In this document: in pieces, positions 28,063 through 36,503 of the stretch
Layout of the letters: every line of letters starts with the position of its first letter
How positions within the stretch are numbered: position 1 is the first letter of the stretch
Assembly: GCF_014529705.1 (NCBI RefSeq)
Contig: NZ_JAANIH010000031.1
Span: forward strand, 1 to 64,000
Source: Bradyrhizobium campsiandrae
GTDB lineage: Bacteria; Pseudomonadota; Alphaproteobacteria; Rhizobiales; Xanthobacteraceae
Length of the DNA stretch: 64,000 nucleotides
Direction: 5' to 3'
Notes under the pieces: generated by a model
Databases searched by the model: none
Seen by the model: the letters and a program-made list of their open reading frames with translations, nothing else
Told to the model about the DNA's origin: nothing
Made by a program: the position numbers and the translations under genes

Positions 28063-28926
28063 TCAGGCTGCCCTTCCCGTCAATCCCGTTGGCTTCACCA
28101 GGAGCACCAGCACCATCAGCACGAACACGACGGTGTTGGAGGCCTCGGGGTAGAAATACTTGGTCAGGCCCTCGATCACACCGAGCGCGAAGCCGGTGAT
28201 GATGGAGCCCATGATCGATCCCATGCCGCCGATCACGACCACCGCGAACACGACGATGATGAGATCGGCGCCCATCAGCGGCCGCACCTGGTTGATCGGC
28301 GCCGAGAGCACGCCGGCGAGCGCGGCAAGGCCGACGCCCAGGCCATAGGTCAACGTGATCATGCGCGGCACATTGATGCCGAAGGCGCGCACCAGCGTCG
28401 GATTTTCAGTAGCGGCGCGCAGGTAGGCGCCGAGCCGCGTCTTCTCGATCAGGAACCAGGTCGCCAGACACACGACCAGCGAGAAGATCACGACCCAGCC
28501 ACGGTAGACGGGCAGGAACATGAAGCCGAGATTCATGCCGCCCTTGAGCTGGTCCGGAATGGCGTAAGGCAGGCCGGACGAGCCGAAATAGTTCTGGAAC
28601 ACGCCCTGCACGATCAGCGCGATGCCGAAGGTCAGGAGCAGGCCGTAGAGATGGTCGAGCCCGGTCAGCCATTGCAGCATGGTCCGTTCCAGGATCATGC
28701 CGAAGATGCCGACGATGATGGGCGCCAGCAGCAGCGCCCACCAGTAATTGATGCCGCCGAGGTTGAGGAGGAAATAGGCGACAAAGGCGCCCATCATGTA
28801 GAGCGCGCCATGGGCGAAATTGATGATGTTGAGCATGCCGAAGATCACGGCGAGCCCGAGACTGAGCAGCGCGTAGAACGAGCCGTTGATCAGTCCCACC
28901 AGTAGCTGTGCGTAGAGAGCCTGCAT
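28063..28926 (-). CDS. livH: Branched-chain amino-acid ABC transporter permease LivH
   Basis: A 287-residue permease. Typical LivH sequence begins LLVGLINGSFYALLSLGLAVIFGMLNIINFAHGALYMMGAF. The coupling loop includes ATENPTLVRAFGINVPRMITLTYGLG and the C-terminal helices carry SIMGSIITGFALGVIEGL. It pairs with LivM, which follows after a single base. ATG is at 28926. The substrate range of HAAT-family transporters includes branched-chain amino acids, amides and aromatic acids, so the exact ligand is unproven. Confidence 0.94.
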   Translation of the reverse strand: MQALYAQLLVGLINGSFYALLSLGLAVIFGMLNIINFAHGALYMMGAFVAYFLLNLGGINYWWALLLAPIIVGIFGMILERTMLQWLTGLDHLYGLLLTFGIALIVQGVFQNYFGSSGLPYAIPDQLKGGMNLGFMFLPVYRGWVVIFSLVVCLATWFLIEKTRLGAYLRAATENPTLVRAFGINVPRMITLTYGLGVGLAALAGVLSAPINQVRPLMGADLIIVVFAVVVIGGMGSIMGSIITGFALGVIEGLTKYFYPEASNTVVFVLMVLVLLVKPTGLTGRAA

Positions 28927-28999
28927 CGATCCAGCACCCAGTCCCTTCGGCGTTCCCCTGAAAGTGGCCCGCGGGCTTTGAGGCCTGCGGGCGGCTATT

Positions 29000-30220
29000 T
29001 TACTTCTTCAACAGCGCGCACTTGCTTTCGGAGAGCGGCGTGAAGGCCTGGTCGCCCGGCACCGAGCCGACCAGCTTGTAGAAGTCCCACGGTCCCTTGG
29101 ACTCGGCGGGTGTCTTCACCTCGAACAGATAGGCGCTGTGGATGGTGCGGCCGTTGGGCTGAATCTCGCCCTTGCCGAACAGTTCGTCTTCCGTCGGCAT
29201 CGACTTCATCTTCTCGACGACCTTGACGCCGTCATGCGGATTGCCGCCCAGCGCCTCCAGGGCCTTCAGATAGTGGCGCACGCCCGCATAGACGCCCGCC
29301 TGCACCATGGTCGGCGGCGCGTTGTTCTTCATCTTCCCGGCAAAGCGCTTGGAAAACGCGCGGGTCTGGTCGTTCATGTCCCAGTAAAACGTCTCGGTGA
29401 AGTTGAGGCCCTGCGCGGTCTCGAGGCCGATCGCCTTGACGTCGGTGAGGAACAGCAGCAGCGCGGCGAGCTTCTGGCCGCCCTTGCCGATACCGAACTC
29501 GGCCGCCTGCTTGATCGTGTTGGTGGTGTCACCGCCGGCATTGGCAAGGCCGATGATCTTGGCCTTGGAGGCCTGCGCCTGAAGCAGGAACGAGGAGAAG
29601 TCCGGCGTGTTGAGCGGATGCTTGACCCCGCCGACCACCTTGCCGCCATTGGCGGTGACGACCGCGGTGGTGTCGCGCTCCAGCGCCGCACCGAAGGCGT
29701 AGTCCGCCGTCAGGAAGAACCAGGTGTCGCCACCGGCCTTCACCAGCGCCTGGCCGGTGGTGTGGGCCAGCATGTAGGTGTCGTAGGTCCAGTGCACGGT
29801 GTTGGGCGAGCACTGCGCATTGGTGAGATCAGAGGTCGCCGCGCCCGAATTGATGTAGACGCCGTTCTTTTCCTTGACGACGTTGTTGACGGCGAGCGCC
29901 ACGCCGGAGTTCGGCACGTCGACGATGATGTCGACCTTGTCGACGTCGAACCACTGCCGCGCGATCGCGGTGCCGATATCGGGCTTGTTCTGGTGGTCGC
30001 CGGAGATGATGTCGATCTTCCAACCCTTGCCCGCAAGGCCGGAATCCTCAACCGCCATCTGGGCGGCGAGCGTCGAGCCCGGTCCACCGAGATCGGCATA
30101 GAGGCCGGACTGATCCGACAATGCACCGATCTTGACGGTCTTGTCCTGCGCGAAGGCGGCGCCAGCGGTGGCCACGGCGAGCGCCGTGCCGAGCAACAAG
30201 GATGCAATCGACTTTTTCAT
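29000..30220 (-). CDS. livK: Branched-chain amino-acid ABC transporter substrate-binding protein LivK
   Basis: A 406-residue periplasmic receptor with a signal peptide (MKKSIASLLLGTALAVATA, cleavage after AFA). The mature part opens DKTVKIGALSDQSGLYADLG. It is paralogous to the solitary binding protein at 15736-16965, sharing most conserved blocks. ATG 30220 has GAGGGAAG upstream; the frame extends further but without signal features. It lies between livF and livH in the operon. The closely matched solitary paralogue suggests two ligand specificities for one permease. Confidence 0.94.
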   Translation of the reverse strand: MKKSIASLLLGTALAVATAGAAFAQDKTVKIGALSDQSGLYADLGGPGSTLAAQMAVEDSGLAGKGWKIDIISGDHQNKPDIGTAIARQWFDVDKVDIIVDVPNSGVALAVNNVVKEKNGVYINSGAATSDLTNAQCSPNTVHWTYDTYMLAHTTGQALVKAGGDTWFFLTADYAFGAALERDTTAVVTANGGKVVGGVKHPLNTPDFSSFLLQAQASKAKIIGLANAGGDTTNTIKQAAEFGIGKGGQKLAALLLFLTDVKAIGLETAQGLNFTETFYWDMNDQTRAFSKRFAGKMKNNAPPTMVQAGVYAGVRHYLKALEALGGNPHDGVKVVEKMKSMPTEDELFGKGEIQPNGRTIHSAYLFEVKTPAESKGPWDFYKLVGSVPGDQAFTPLSESKCALLKK

Positions 30221-30281
30221 GTGACTTCCCTCGTGAATTCGTTCTTCGCCGTTTTCGTTGGCCGTTCTGCCTTGGGCCGGA

Positions 30282-31020
<739 letters not shown>

Positions 31021-31028
<8 letters not shown>

Positions 31029-31776
31029 GACCCGCTCCCAGATAGGCTTCCTTGACGCGCTCGTCCTTGGTGAGCTCGGAATAATGACCCTGCGCGAGCA
31101 CCTGCCCGCGCGTCAGCACGGTGATGATGTCGGAGAGATTGGCGACGACGCTTAAGTTATGCTCGACCATCAGAATGGTGTATTTCGCCGAGATGCGCTT
31201 GATCAGCGCCGCGATCTTGTCGATGTCCTCGTGCCCCATGCCGGCCATCGGCTCGTCCAGAAGCATCATTTCAGGATCGAGCGCGAGCGTGGTCGCGATT
31301 TCCAGCGCGCGCTTGCGCCCATAGGCCATCTCGACCGCAGGCGTATTGGCGAACTCGCTCAGGCCGACATCGTTCAACAACTCACGCGCGCGGTCGTTGA
31401 AACGGTTGAGCACGGACTTGGAGCGCCAGAAATCGAAGGAAGAGCCATGCTGGCGCTGGAGCGCGACACGAACGTTCTCCAGCGCGGTGAGATGCGGAAA
31501 CACCGCCGAGATCTGGAACGAGCGCACCAGCCCCAAGCGCGCCACGTCGGCTGGCGCCATCGCGGTGATGTCCTGTCCCTTGTACAGGATTTTTCCGGCA
31601 GACGGTTTGAGGAACTTGGTCAGAAGATTGAAGCACGTCGTCTTGCCGGCACCGTTCGGGCCGATCAACGCGTGGATACTCCCACGGCGAACCTTGAGCG
31701 CAACGTCGCGGACGGCGAAGAAGCCCGCAAACTCCTTGGTCAAGCCTTCCGTTTCGAGAATGAACTCATCGGCCAA
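31021..31776 (-). CDS. livG: Branched-chain amino-acid ABC transporter ATPase LivG
   Basis: A 251-residue ABC ATPase with Walker A LIGPNGAGKTTCF, VRSFQISAVFP at the Q-loop, AYGRKRALEIATTLA in place of the classical LSGGQ, as is usual for LivG, Walker B MMLLDEPMAGM, and VEHNLSVV with the switch His. The start is TTG 31776, supported by GGGGGAAA four bases upstream. It is the first gene of the livGFKHM operon. A 340-bp gap with no clear promoter lies upstream. Confidence 0.93.
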
Positions 31777-32117
31777 ACAGATTTCCCCCTGCCCGCGCCA
31801 ATAGCGCGTTGCTCTCGTTGTTGCTTCGGCTTTCCGGAGGTCCTGGAGCCGCCCCGGAACGCCGCCTCCGGGCGCGGAATATGCCGGAGGTGACGGGGGT
31901 TAGGCAAGGCGGAAAGCTGAGCAGGTCAGGCCTGTCGACCGGGAGTCTTATGCTCCCTTAGTTGGAGGCTTTGTGATGTCGCCTGCCGGCCTCCCGGTTC
32001 GCAAGACACCGGTCATCAAGACGTCGTTAACGGTCTTTGGTCCCGCGCGCCAGCCTTCATCAAAAATTTTCCCGCAACCAACATCATGCGCGCGTTTCAC
32101 TCGCCGGGAATATTGTC
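31777..32117. other. Gene-poor divergent region between livG and the PAS-like gene
   Basis: About 340 bp. A 5-bp GC hairpin GGGAG-tcttatg-CTCCC lies at about 31941-31957. It is followed by a perfect GGAGG (31964-31968) seven bases before ATG 31976. That ATG opens a 64-codon frame which overlaps the next gene, but the frame has no recognisable family and a composition unlike a real protein. It could be a leader or an unannotated small gene. Promoters for livG should also lie here; none was recognised with confidence. Confidence 0.45.
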
Positions 32118-32768
32118 TTGGATTTCGCCAGCGCCGCTCCCTCCGTCGTCAAATCGATCAAGCAGCGTGATCTGCTCAACACGTGGCTGCGGCTTTACGC
32201 GCGCCAACAGATCGCGCCGGCGATCTGGGAGTATCAGCCAACGCGACTTGAGGACGAGCTGTCCGATCTCATCTACTACACGGTGGACAATTCCACGCCG
32301 ACGCCGCGCCTGACGATCCAGAGCGAAGGCACGCGAATCTCGCGCGCCTACGGCCATACCGGCAAGGGCATTCTGCTGGACGACTATGTCGGGCCGCTGC
32401 TCGCGCCCTTGGTGATGCCGATCTATCATGAATGCGTCGCGCGCGGCCTTCCGGTCTACAGCGTGGCCGATGTCGACGACATCTACGGCCGCGTCGTCGC
32501 CTATGAACGGCTGCTGCTGCCGTTCCTGACCGACGACAAGGTCAGCCACGTCATCGCCTCGCTCAAGACTTTCTGCGAGGACGGCGGCTTCGAGATCAAG
32601 AACCTGCTGCGCGGAAATGACGCGCTGCCGCGGCCGAAACTACGCACCGTGATCGACCGCGACCTGTTTCACCGCGCCCCCGGGCGCATCGCGGCCGCCG
32701 AAATTGTCGAATTCGGCGATCAGAGCGGCGGTCCAAGCGTCACCGCCGAGATCATCGAGCTGAACTAG
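32118..32768 (+). CDS. PAS-like conserved protein, function unknown
   Basis: A 216-residue soluble protein starting TTG-DFASAAPSVVKSIKQRDLL. Residues about 35-150 have the look of an alphaproteobacterial PAS-type domain: TPRLTIQSEGTRISRAYGHTGKG, then LDDYVGP and a beta-rich stretch (GLPVYSVADVDDI) before YERLLLPFL. There is no kinase, GGDEF or DNA-binding output domain. The C-terminal 70 residues are not recognised. The TTG start gives the conserved N-terminus; upstream in-frame codons look non-coding. A sensory or adaptor role is an inference. Confidence 0.7.
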   Translation: MDFASAAPSVVKSIKQRDLLNTWLRLYARQQIAPAIWEYQPTRLEDELSDLIYYTVDNSTPTPRLTIQSEGTRISRAYGHTGKGILLDDYVGPLLAPLVMPIYHECVARGLPVYSVADVDDIYGRVVAYERLLLPFLTDDKVSHVIASLKTFCEDGGFEIKNLLRGNDALPRPKLRTVIDRDLFHRAPGRIAAAEIVEFGDQSGGPSVTAEIIELN

Positions 32769-32777
32769 GTCTCTGAA

Positions 32778-33143
32778 CTAGTTCTTGCGCGCCTTGGCAC
32801 CGATTTCCTTGTCGTAGATATCAGGCTTGAAGCCGACCAGGAGCTTGCCGCCGATTTCGAGCACCGGCCGCTTGATCATCGATGGTTGCGCTAGCATCAG
32901 CGCCAGCGCCTTCTTTTCGGTCAGACCTTGCTTGTCGCCATCGGGCAGCTTCTTGAAGGTCGTGCCGGCGCGATTGAGCAGCGTCTCCCAGCCGAGCTTG
33001 TCGCTCCATTGCTTGAGCTTGTCCTTCTCGACGCCGGCGGCCTTGTAGTCGTGGAACTTGTAGGCGACGCCATGGGTGTCGAGCCAAGCGCGCGCCTTCT
33101 TCATGGTGTCGCAGTTCTTGATGCCGTAGATGATGTTGGGCAA
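32778..33143 (-). CDS. ArsC/Spx-family thioredoxin-fold protein (YffB-like)
   Basis: A 121-residue protein starting TTG with PNIIYGIKNCDTMKKARAWL, the YffB/ArsC-like active-site region with a single cysteine (NCDTMKKA) in place of a CxxC. Then come FHDYKAAGVEKDKLKQW and the C-terminal MIKRPVLEIGGKLLVGF, which carries the cis-Pro loop typical of the ArsC fold. Such proteins are related to glutathione-dependent arsenate reductases, but YffB members have no proven arsenate activity. TTG 33143 has GAGG upstream and yields the canonical N-terminus. Confidence 0.85.
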   Translation of the reverse strand: MPNIIYGIKNCDTMKKARAWLDTHGVAYKFHDYKAAGVEKDKLKQWSDKLGWETLLNRAGTTFKKLPDGDKQGLTEKKALALMLAQPSMIKRPVLEIGGKLLVGFKPDIYDKEIGAKARKN

Positions 33144-33251
33144 GACGGTCCTCGCGCATGTGTCGTGACGTGCTGTGGCGTTGTACGCAACTCCTGATCG
33201 CGCGACAATATTGCGAAGGACGCTTTCGACCTCTTCGGAAATGGATACGCC

Positions 33252-33623
33252 ATGCACGTCACCCACGATCCCGCTGCGGCCGCCTCGCCGACCATCGACT
33301 TCAACACCTTCCTTGCGGTCGACATCCGCGTCGGCACCATCGTCGATGCCAAGCCGTTTCCCGAGGCGCGCAAGCCGGCGTGGCGATTGTGGATCGACTT
33401 CGGCCCGGTCATCGGTGTGCGCAAGAGTTCGGCGCAGATCACCGAAAACCATCCCCTCGAGACGCTGGTCGGACAGCAGGTCGCGGCCGTCGTCAATTTC
33501 CCGCCGCGTCAGATCGGACCCGTCGTCTCCGAGGTCCTCACGCTCGGCTTTCCCGATGCCGAGGGCAAGGTCGTGCTGATGCAGCCGAGCAAGCCGGTGC
33601 CGAACGGCGGACGGCTGTTCTAG
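33252..33623 (+). CDS. csaA: tRNA-binding-domain chaperone CsaA
   Basis: A 123-residue stand-alone tRNA-binding (OB-fold) domain. The diagnostic core is FLAVDIRVGTIVDAKPFPEARKPAW, then FGPVIGVRKSSAQIT, and GFPDAEGKVVLMQPSKPVPNGGRLF at the C-terminus, matching CsaA. Bacillus CsaA has chaperone activity in protein export and dimerises; a tRNA-related role is also possible. It is divergent from the ArsC-like gene with about 108 bp between starts. A long hairpin lies 117 bp past its stop. Confidence 0.93.
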   Translation: MHVTHDPAAAASPTIDFNTFLAVDIRVGTIVDAKPFPEARKPAWRLWIDFGPVIGVRKSSAQITENHPLETLVGQQVAAVVNFPPRQIGPVVSEVLTLGFPDAEGKVVLMQPSKPVPNGGRLF

Positions 33624-33740
33624 CTCGCGGACCGATCTCCCACCGCGGACCGCCGCTCCGTTGCGTTCGGACTTGACCTCGACCTCGGCGGGAAACGGCC
33701 GCTTCGGCATTGTTGCCGGCCTGTGGGTCGGCACCGCTCT

Positions 33741-33769
33741 ACATGAGCTGCAAGGCGCTGAGCTCATGT
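33741..33769. terminator. Hairpin between convergent csaA and GST genes
   Basis: ACATGAGCT (33741-33749) and AGCTCATGT (33761-33769) form a perfect 9-bp inverted repeat with an 11-base loop, three bases from the GST stop. It lies between convergent genes and could end transcription from both sides, though there is no long U-tract. A protein operator is less likely at this location. Confidence 0.5.
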
Positions 33770-33771
33770 TC

Positions 33772-34476
33772 TCAAGGTCGTTTCGGAATATCCAACCCGC
33801 GCTGCACCGCAGGCCGGGCCAGCCCGCGCTCGAGCCAGGCACCGACCGACTTGAACTGGTTGAATTCGACGAGGTCGCCGGCACCGTAGAAGCCGATGAG
33901 ATTGCGTACCCAGCCGAGCATCGAGATGTCGGCGATGGTGTAGTCGTCATCCATGAACCACTGGCGATCAGCGAGATGCGCATCCATGACACCAAGCAGG
34001 CGCTTGGCTTCGCCGACGTAGCGGTCGCGCGGCCGCTTGTCCTCAAAATCCTTGCCGGCGAATTTGTGGAAGAAACCGACCTGGCCGAACATCGGCCCGA
34101 TGCCACCCATCTGGAAATGTACCCACTGGATGGTCTGGTAGCGCCGCGCGGCATCCTGCGGCAACAGCTTGCCGGTCTTCTCAGCGAGGTATTGCAGGAT
34201 CGCGCCCGACTCGAACAGCGGCAACGGCTTGCCGCCGGGGCCCTTGGGATCGAGGATCGCCGGGATCTTGCCGTTCGGGTTGAGCGAGAGGAATTCAGCC
34301 GTCTTCTGATCATCCTTGCCGAAGTCGACGAGATGGACCTCGTAGGGCAGCCCAATCTCCTCCAGCATGATCGAGACCTTGACGCCGTTCGGCGTCGGCA
34401 GCGAATAGAGCTGAAGCAGCTCGGGATGCTTGGCCGGCCAACGCCTGGTAATCGGAAAGGCGGAGAGATTGGACAT
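33772..34476 (-). CDS. Glutathione S-transferase (YghU/nu-class-like)
   Basis: A 234-residue protein. The N-terminal thioredoxin-like domain contains LYSLPTPNGVKVSIMLEEIG and NPNGKIPAIL, with SGAILQYLAEKTGKLLP as the glutathione-binding Ser motif. The C-terminal helical domain has YTIADISMLGWV. The TPNGxK pattern is seen in bacterial YghU/YfcG-type enzymes, which often act as disulfide reductases or peroxidases rather than classical conjugating transferases. ATG 34476 is chosen because homologous N-termini begin near MSNLSAF. Confidence 0.9.
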   Translation of the reverse strand: MSNLSAFPITRRWPAKHPELLQLYSLPTPNGVKVSIMLEEIGLPYEVHLVDFGKDDQKTAEFLSLNPNGKIPAILDPKGPGGKPLPLFESGAILQYLAEKTGKLLPQDAARRYQTIQWVHFQMGGIGPMFGQVGFFHKFAGKDFEDKRPRDRYVGEAKRLLGVMDAHLADRQWFMDDDYTIADISMLGWVRNLIGFYGAGDLVEFNQFKSVGAWLERGLARPAVQRGLDIPKRP

Positions 34477-34578
34477 CGGGACCCCGGCGGCTTGCATGAG
34501 ATTTGGCCTAATCTAGGCGAGCCGGGACATGGCGCAAGGTCGGGTCGGGGTCACACATATGCCCGCCGCAAATTTCGA

Positions 34579-34722
34579 TCACAACGGCCGCAGCAGATGA
34601 CTGGTGGCGTAGCCCATATCGCGCTGGGCGCGCTGCTCGATGTAAAGTTGCCCGGTAACGAGCAGCGCTCCGATAAAAACGAGCGCGAGCATCGCGGTCG
34701 CGAATTGACCGGCATCATTCAT
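34579..34722 (-). CDS. Small membrane protein, 47 residues
   Basis: A short protein with a single TM segment (FATAMLALVFIGALLVTGQLY) followed by a short basic tail. ATG 34722 has a GAGAGAAG ribosome site. It lies between the GST and DUF429 genes on the same strand, with 100-bp gaps on each side. The family is not recognised. Coding support is the TM helix and ribosome site only; the frame also stays open upstream. Confidence 0.5.
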   Translation of the reverse strand: MNDAGQFATAMLALVFIGALLVTGQLYIEQRAQRDMGYATSHLLRPL

Positions 34723-34838
34723 GTTGTGAGCTTCTCTCAATTCGGTTCGCACGGGGAACGCGCGCGGACCATCGTCTGTTCCTGCACCGTTCAAATAAAT
34801 TGCCTATTTTTCCCGATTTCTGATTGCCCCGCCGATCT

Positions 34839-35504
34839 TCAGTAGTTGATCTCCATCCGCAACTGCCCTGGATCGAGCTCCTCGCCGCCGATGCGCTGGG
34901 TACTGTCGCGCGCGGCAGCCGCGCAGGCGCAGGCGTCGATGAGATCGTGGCGGCCGATTCCGGTGCCGTGGCGCTGCGTCAGCCATGTCGGCAGCTTCGT
35001 GAAGCCGCGTTGCGCCAGCAGCGCCATGCGCTGCTGACGACCTTCCGCCGATGTCTTCTTCGCAAGCCGGACCCGTCCTGCAAGATTCCAGAAGATCAAT
35101 TCAGGATGCGCTTCGCGGATCGTCGCCTGACGGGCCGGCGTCATGATCTCGTCGACCTCCCTGATCTTGTCCCTGATATTCCAGAGTTGCGCCGAGACGC
35201 CCCTGCCTTGGCCCTCGTGCTTCCAGTAATGCCTGTTGGCCGCGTCCATGTCGGGAAATGTCCAGAGGTCGCGGCGAGCCCCGAGGAACACGGCGGGGCC
35301 GATGAGCTCGCGCGCACGCAAGTCGCACATCCGATAACCACTCGGCTTCAGCCCAATCGGCATGTCGATCATCGCGCGCGCATGCGGCATTGCCAGGAGT
35401 CGCGCGAGCCCCGGCGAATAGTCAAAACCGTGATCGCCGCGATTGTCGATCCAGGCGGCGACCCAGCCGAAGCGAAATCCATCGAGGCCGAGATAGTTTG
35501 TCAC
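34839..35504 (-). CDS. DUF429 RNase H-fold protein
   Basis: A 221-residue protein. The N-terminal GLDGFRFGWVAAW resembles the first strand of the RNase H-like (actin/RuvC-type) fold with its acidic residue. IDMPIGL follows, with another acidic residue, then REAHPELIFW and HDLIDACACAAAA. This order matches DUF429 (PF04250), predicted nucleases. It starts at GTG 35504, divergent from the Y-RNA/rsr region. A nuclease next to an RNA-quality-control locus is notable, but a shared function is only an inference. Confidence 0.85.
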   Translation of the reverse strand: MTNYLGLDGFRFGWVAAWIDNRGDHGFDYSPGLARLLAMPHARAMIDMPIGLKPSGYRMCDLRARELIGPAVFLGARRDLWTFPDMDAANRHYWKHEGQGRGVSAQLWNIRDKIREVDEIMTPARQATIREAHPELIFWNLAGRVRLAKKTSAEGRQQRMALLAQRGFTKLPTWLTQRHGTGIGRHDLIDACACAAAARDSTQRIGGEELDPGQLRMEINY

Positions 35505-35544
35505 GTCACACGTCCGTCATTTGCAAATTTCACACGCGAGCCGC

Positions 35545-35573
35545 TTGACACCCGCAAGTTGCAGGCGTATCTC
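35545..35573 (+). promoter_or_regulatory. Candidate sigma-70-type promoter for a small transcript
   Basis: TTGACA at 35545-35550 is a perfect -35 hexamer. After 17 bases TATCTC (35568-35573) is a partial -10. The predicted start would be near 35580, just before a 7-bp hairpin (CACGAAC..GTTCGTG, 35583-35602). No other strong promoter is visible before the terminator at 35746. Confidence 0.4.
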
Positions 35574-35579
35574 CCGCGC

Positions 35580-35779
35580 CCTCACGAACACTTCCGTTCG
35601 TGACAGACACCATGAACCGAGCGATGTCCCACCGCTACGAAAGAATTACCCGCATGCCGAATAGCGCCAAGCTAATCGATTGCGTGTGCCCGGCTCATGG
35701 GAGCGATCTTGCCTGACCGCGAGATCGACAGTCCGCTTCTTACGGACCCTCCCGAGCCTGCCGCTCCGGAGGGTTTTTT
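35580..35779 (+). ncRNA. Putative terminated small RNA or leader transcript
   Basis: About 200 bases between a TTGACA promoter and a strong intrinsic terminator. Hairpins visible: CACGAAC..GTTCGTG (35583-35602), CGATCT..AGATCG (about 35704-35726) and GTCCG..CGGAC (35731-35747). The last overlaps the 5' arm of the terminator, so the two are mutually exclusive. A 34-codon frame from ATG 35612 ends at 35716 and might be a leader peptide, but it lacks a clear ribosome site. It matches no RNA family that I recognise. It could be an independent sRNA or an attenuator for the Y-RNA/rsr unit downstream. Confidence 0.4.
35746..35779 (+). terminator. Intrinsic terminator upstream of the Y-RNA cluster
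   Basis: ACCCTCC (35746-35752) pairs with GGAGGGT (35768-35774). An inner GAG/CTC pair (35754-35756 with 35764-35766) extends the stem, and six T residues follow (35774-35779). This is a textbook rho-independent terminator on the plus strand. Confidence 0.8.
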
Positions 35780-36020
35780 GTTGCCCGCCGCGCGGCCCGT
35801 TCGAACATCCCGGCGTCAGCCGGAACGAGAGACCCGGATCTCGGGGCTCGCGCAATCGATGCGCGTGCCCAAGCGCGCGGGGCCTGCCGGAGGGAACGAG
35901 GCGACGAGCCGGATACCGATGGCAGAGCGAACCCTAAGGGTTCGCAATTGGCGGCGCGTCGACAGCGCCGGGATAGAATTTTCCTGAATTCGGTTTGCCG
36001 CGACGATCGCGGCTCAACCG
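35780..36020. other. Non-coding interval leading to the Y-RNA modules
   Basis: About 240 bp without a credible gene. It contains a perfect 7-bp palindrome CGAACCC-taa-GGGTTCG at 35928-35944 and a -10-like TAGAAT near 35973. A promoter for the RNA cluster should lie here, but no good -35 is present at the right spacing. Confidence 0.4.
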
Positions 36021-36202
36021 ACGCTGGTGGTGAAGATGTCGGATACTTCTCGCCAAGGACAGCGGGTATTCCTCCCGCCTTTGACACACGCACCGGGATG
36101 CGGCCTCGAGAAAGGCTTGCGTGCGGCCCGGCGCAGGGTCCCTCCGCAAGGAGAGCTCTGCGTTGTCGTCACTGAAAGCCGATGTCGCCCGTTCCCCAGC
36201 GT
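36021..36202 (+). ncRNA. Y RNA-like module 1
   Basis: The first of four tandem RNAs with a common closing helix. The outer stem is ACGCT with AGCGT. Then comes the conserved 5' strand GGTGGTGAAGATGTC (from 36026), which faces the 3' strand GTCGCCCGTTCCCC (to 36197). Next is an 8-bp inner helix, GATGTCGG (36035-36042) with CCGATGTC (36179-36186). The insert of about 135 bases holds a T-arm-like hairpin, GCGGG-TATTCCT-CCCGC (36062-36078; 5/7/5 geometry but not a TTCRANY loop). It also holds a CTCC-GCAA-GGAG GNRA hairpin. No D-arm is visible. Confidence 0.7.
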
Positions 36203-36234
36203 ACCCATCAAGGGCCGATGCCAAGACATCGGCC

Positions 36235-36316
36235 TGGCGGTGGTGAAGATGTCTGTTACTTCGTCTGTCAAACGACCGCCCCTTGGGGCGGCAACAGCAT
36301 CGCCCGTTCCCCGCCA
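36235..36316 (+). ncRNA. Y RNA-like module 2 (minimal)
   Basis: An 82-base module. The outer stem TGGC (36235-36238) pairs with GCCA (36313-36316). Bulge GGT is followed by GGTGAAG facing GTTCCCC, then GATG/CATC and CTGTT/AACAG (36253-36257 with 36293-36297). The insert is only a short loop and a GC hairpin, CCGCCCC-TT-GGGGCGG. There are no tRNA-like arms, so this is the bare closing helix typical of simple Y RNAs. The outer pair GGC/GCC replaces GCC/GGC of module 4, a compensatory change. Confidence 0.72.
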
Positions 36317-36323
36317 ACTCCCT

Positions 36324-36484
36324 CACGATCCGTGGTGAAGATTTCTGTTACTTCGCCTATCACGCGAGAGGTCGCGGGTTCGAATCCCGCCCGGTATATC
36401 ATGCACCGGTAGCTCAGTGGCCAGAGCGCTTTCCGGCGAGCTTCGGTTCGTCGGGTCACAGCAATCGCCTGTTCCCGGATCGTG
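36324..36484 (+). ncRNA. Y RNA-like module 3 with permuted tRNA-like domain
   Basis: The outer stem CACGATCC (36324-36331) pairs perfectly with GGATCGTG (36477-36484). The conserved GGTGAAGATT faces AATCGCCTGTTCCC, and CTGT pairs with ACAG. Inside is a tRNA-like domain in permuted order. First a perfect T-arm, GCGGG-TTCGAAT-CCCGC. Next a closed acceptor-like stem, CCGGT-atatcatgc-ACCGG. Then a D-arm, TAGCTCAGTGG..AGAGC. Finally a 9-bp hairpin capped by a C(TTCG)G tetraloop stands where the anticodon arm would be. This is the layout described for YrlA-type bacterial Y RNAs. Confidence 0.82.
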
Positions 36485-36503
36485 TCTTTCTCTCGTCCCC
36501 ACC

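Noticed and set aside
35697..35987. A 96-codon frame running through the terminator upstream of the Y RNAs
   Set aside because: It crosses a strong intrinsic terminator and has low-complexity composition without homology.
36370..36440. A normal tRNA gene, suggested by perfect T-loop and D-loop sequences
   Set aside because: The T-arm lies 5' of the D-arm and the acceptor stem is a closed hairpin, so it cannot be an ordinary tRNA; it fits the permuted tRNA-like domain of a Y RNA.
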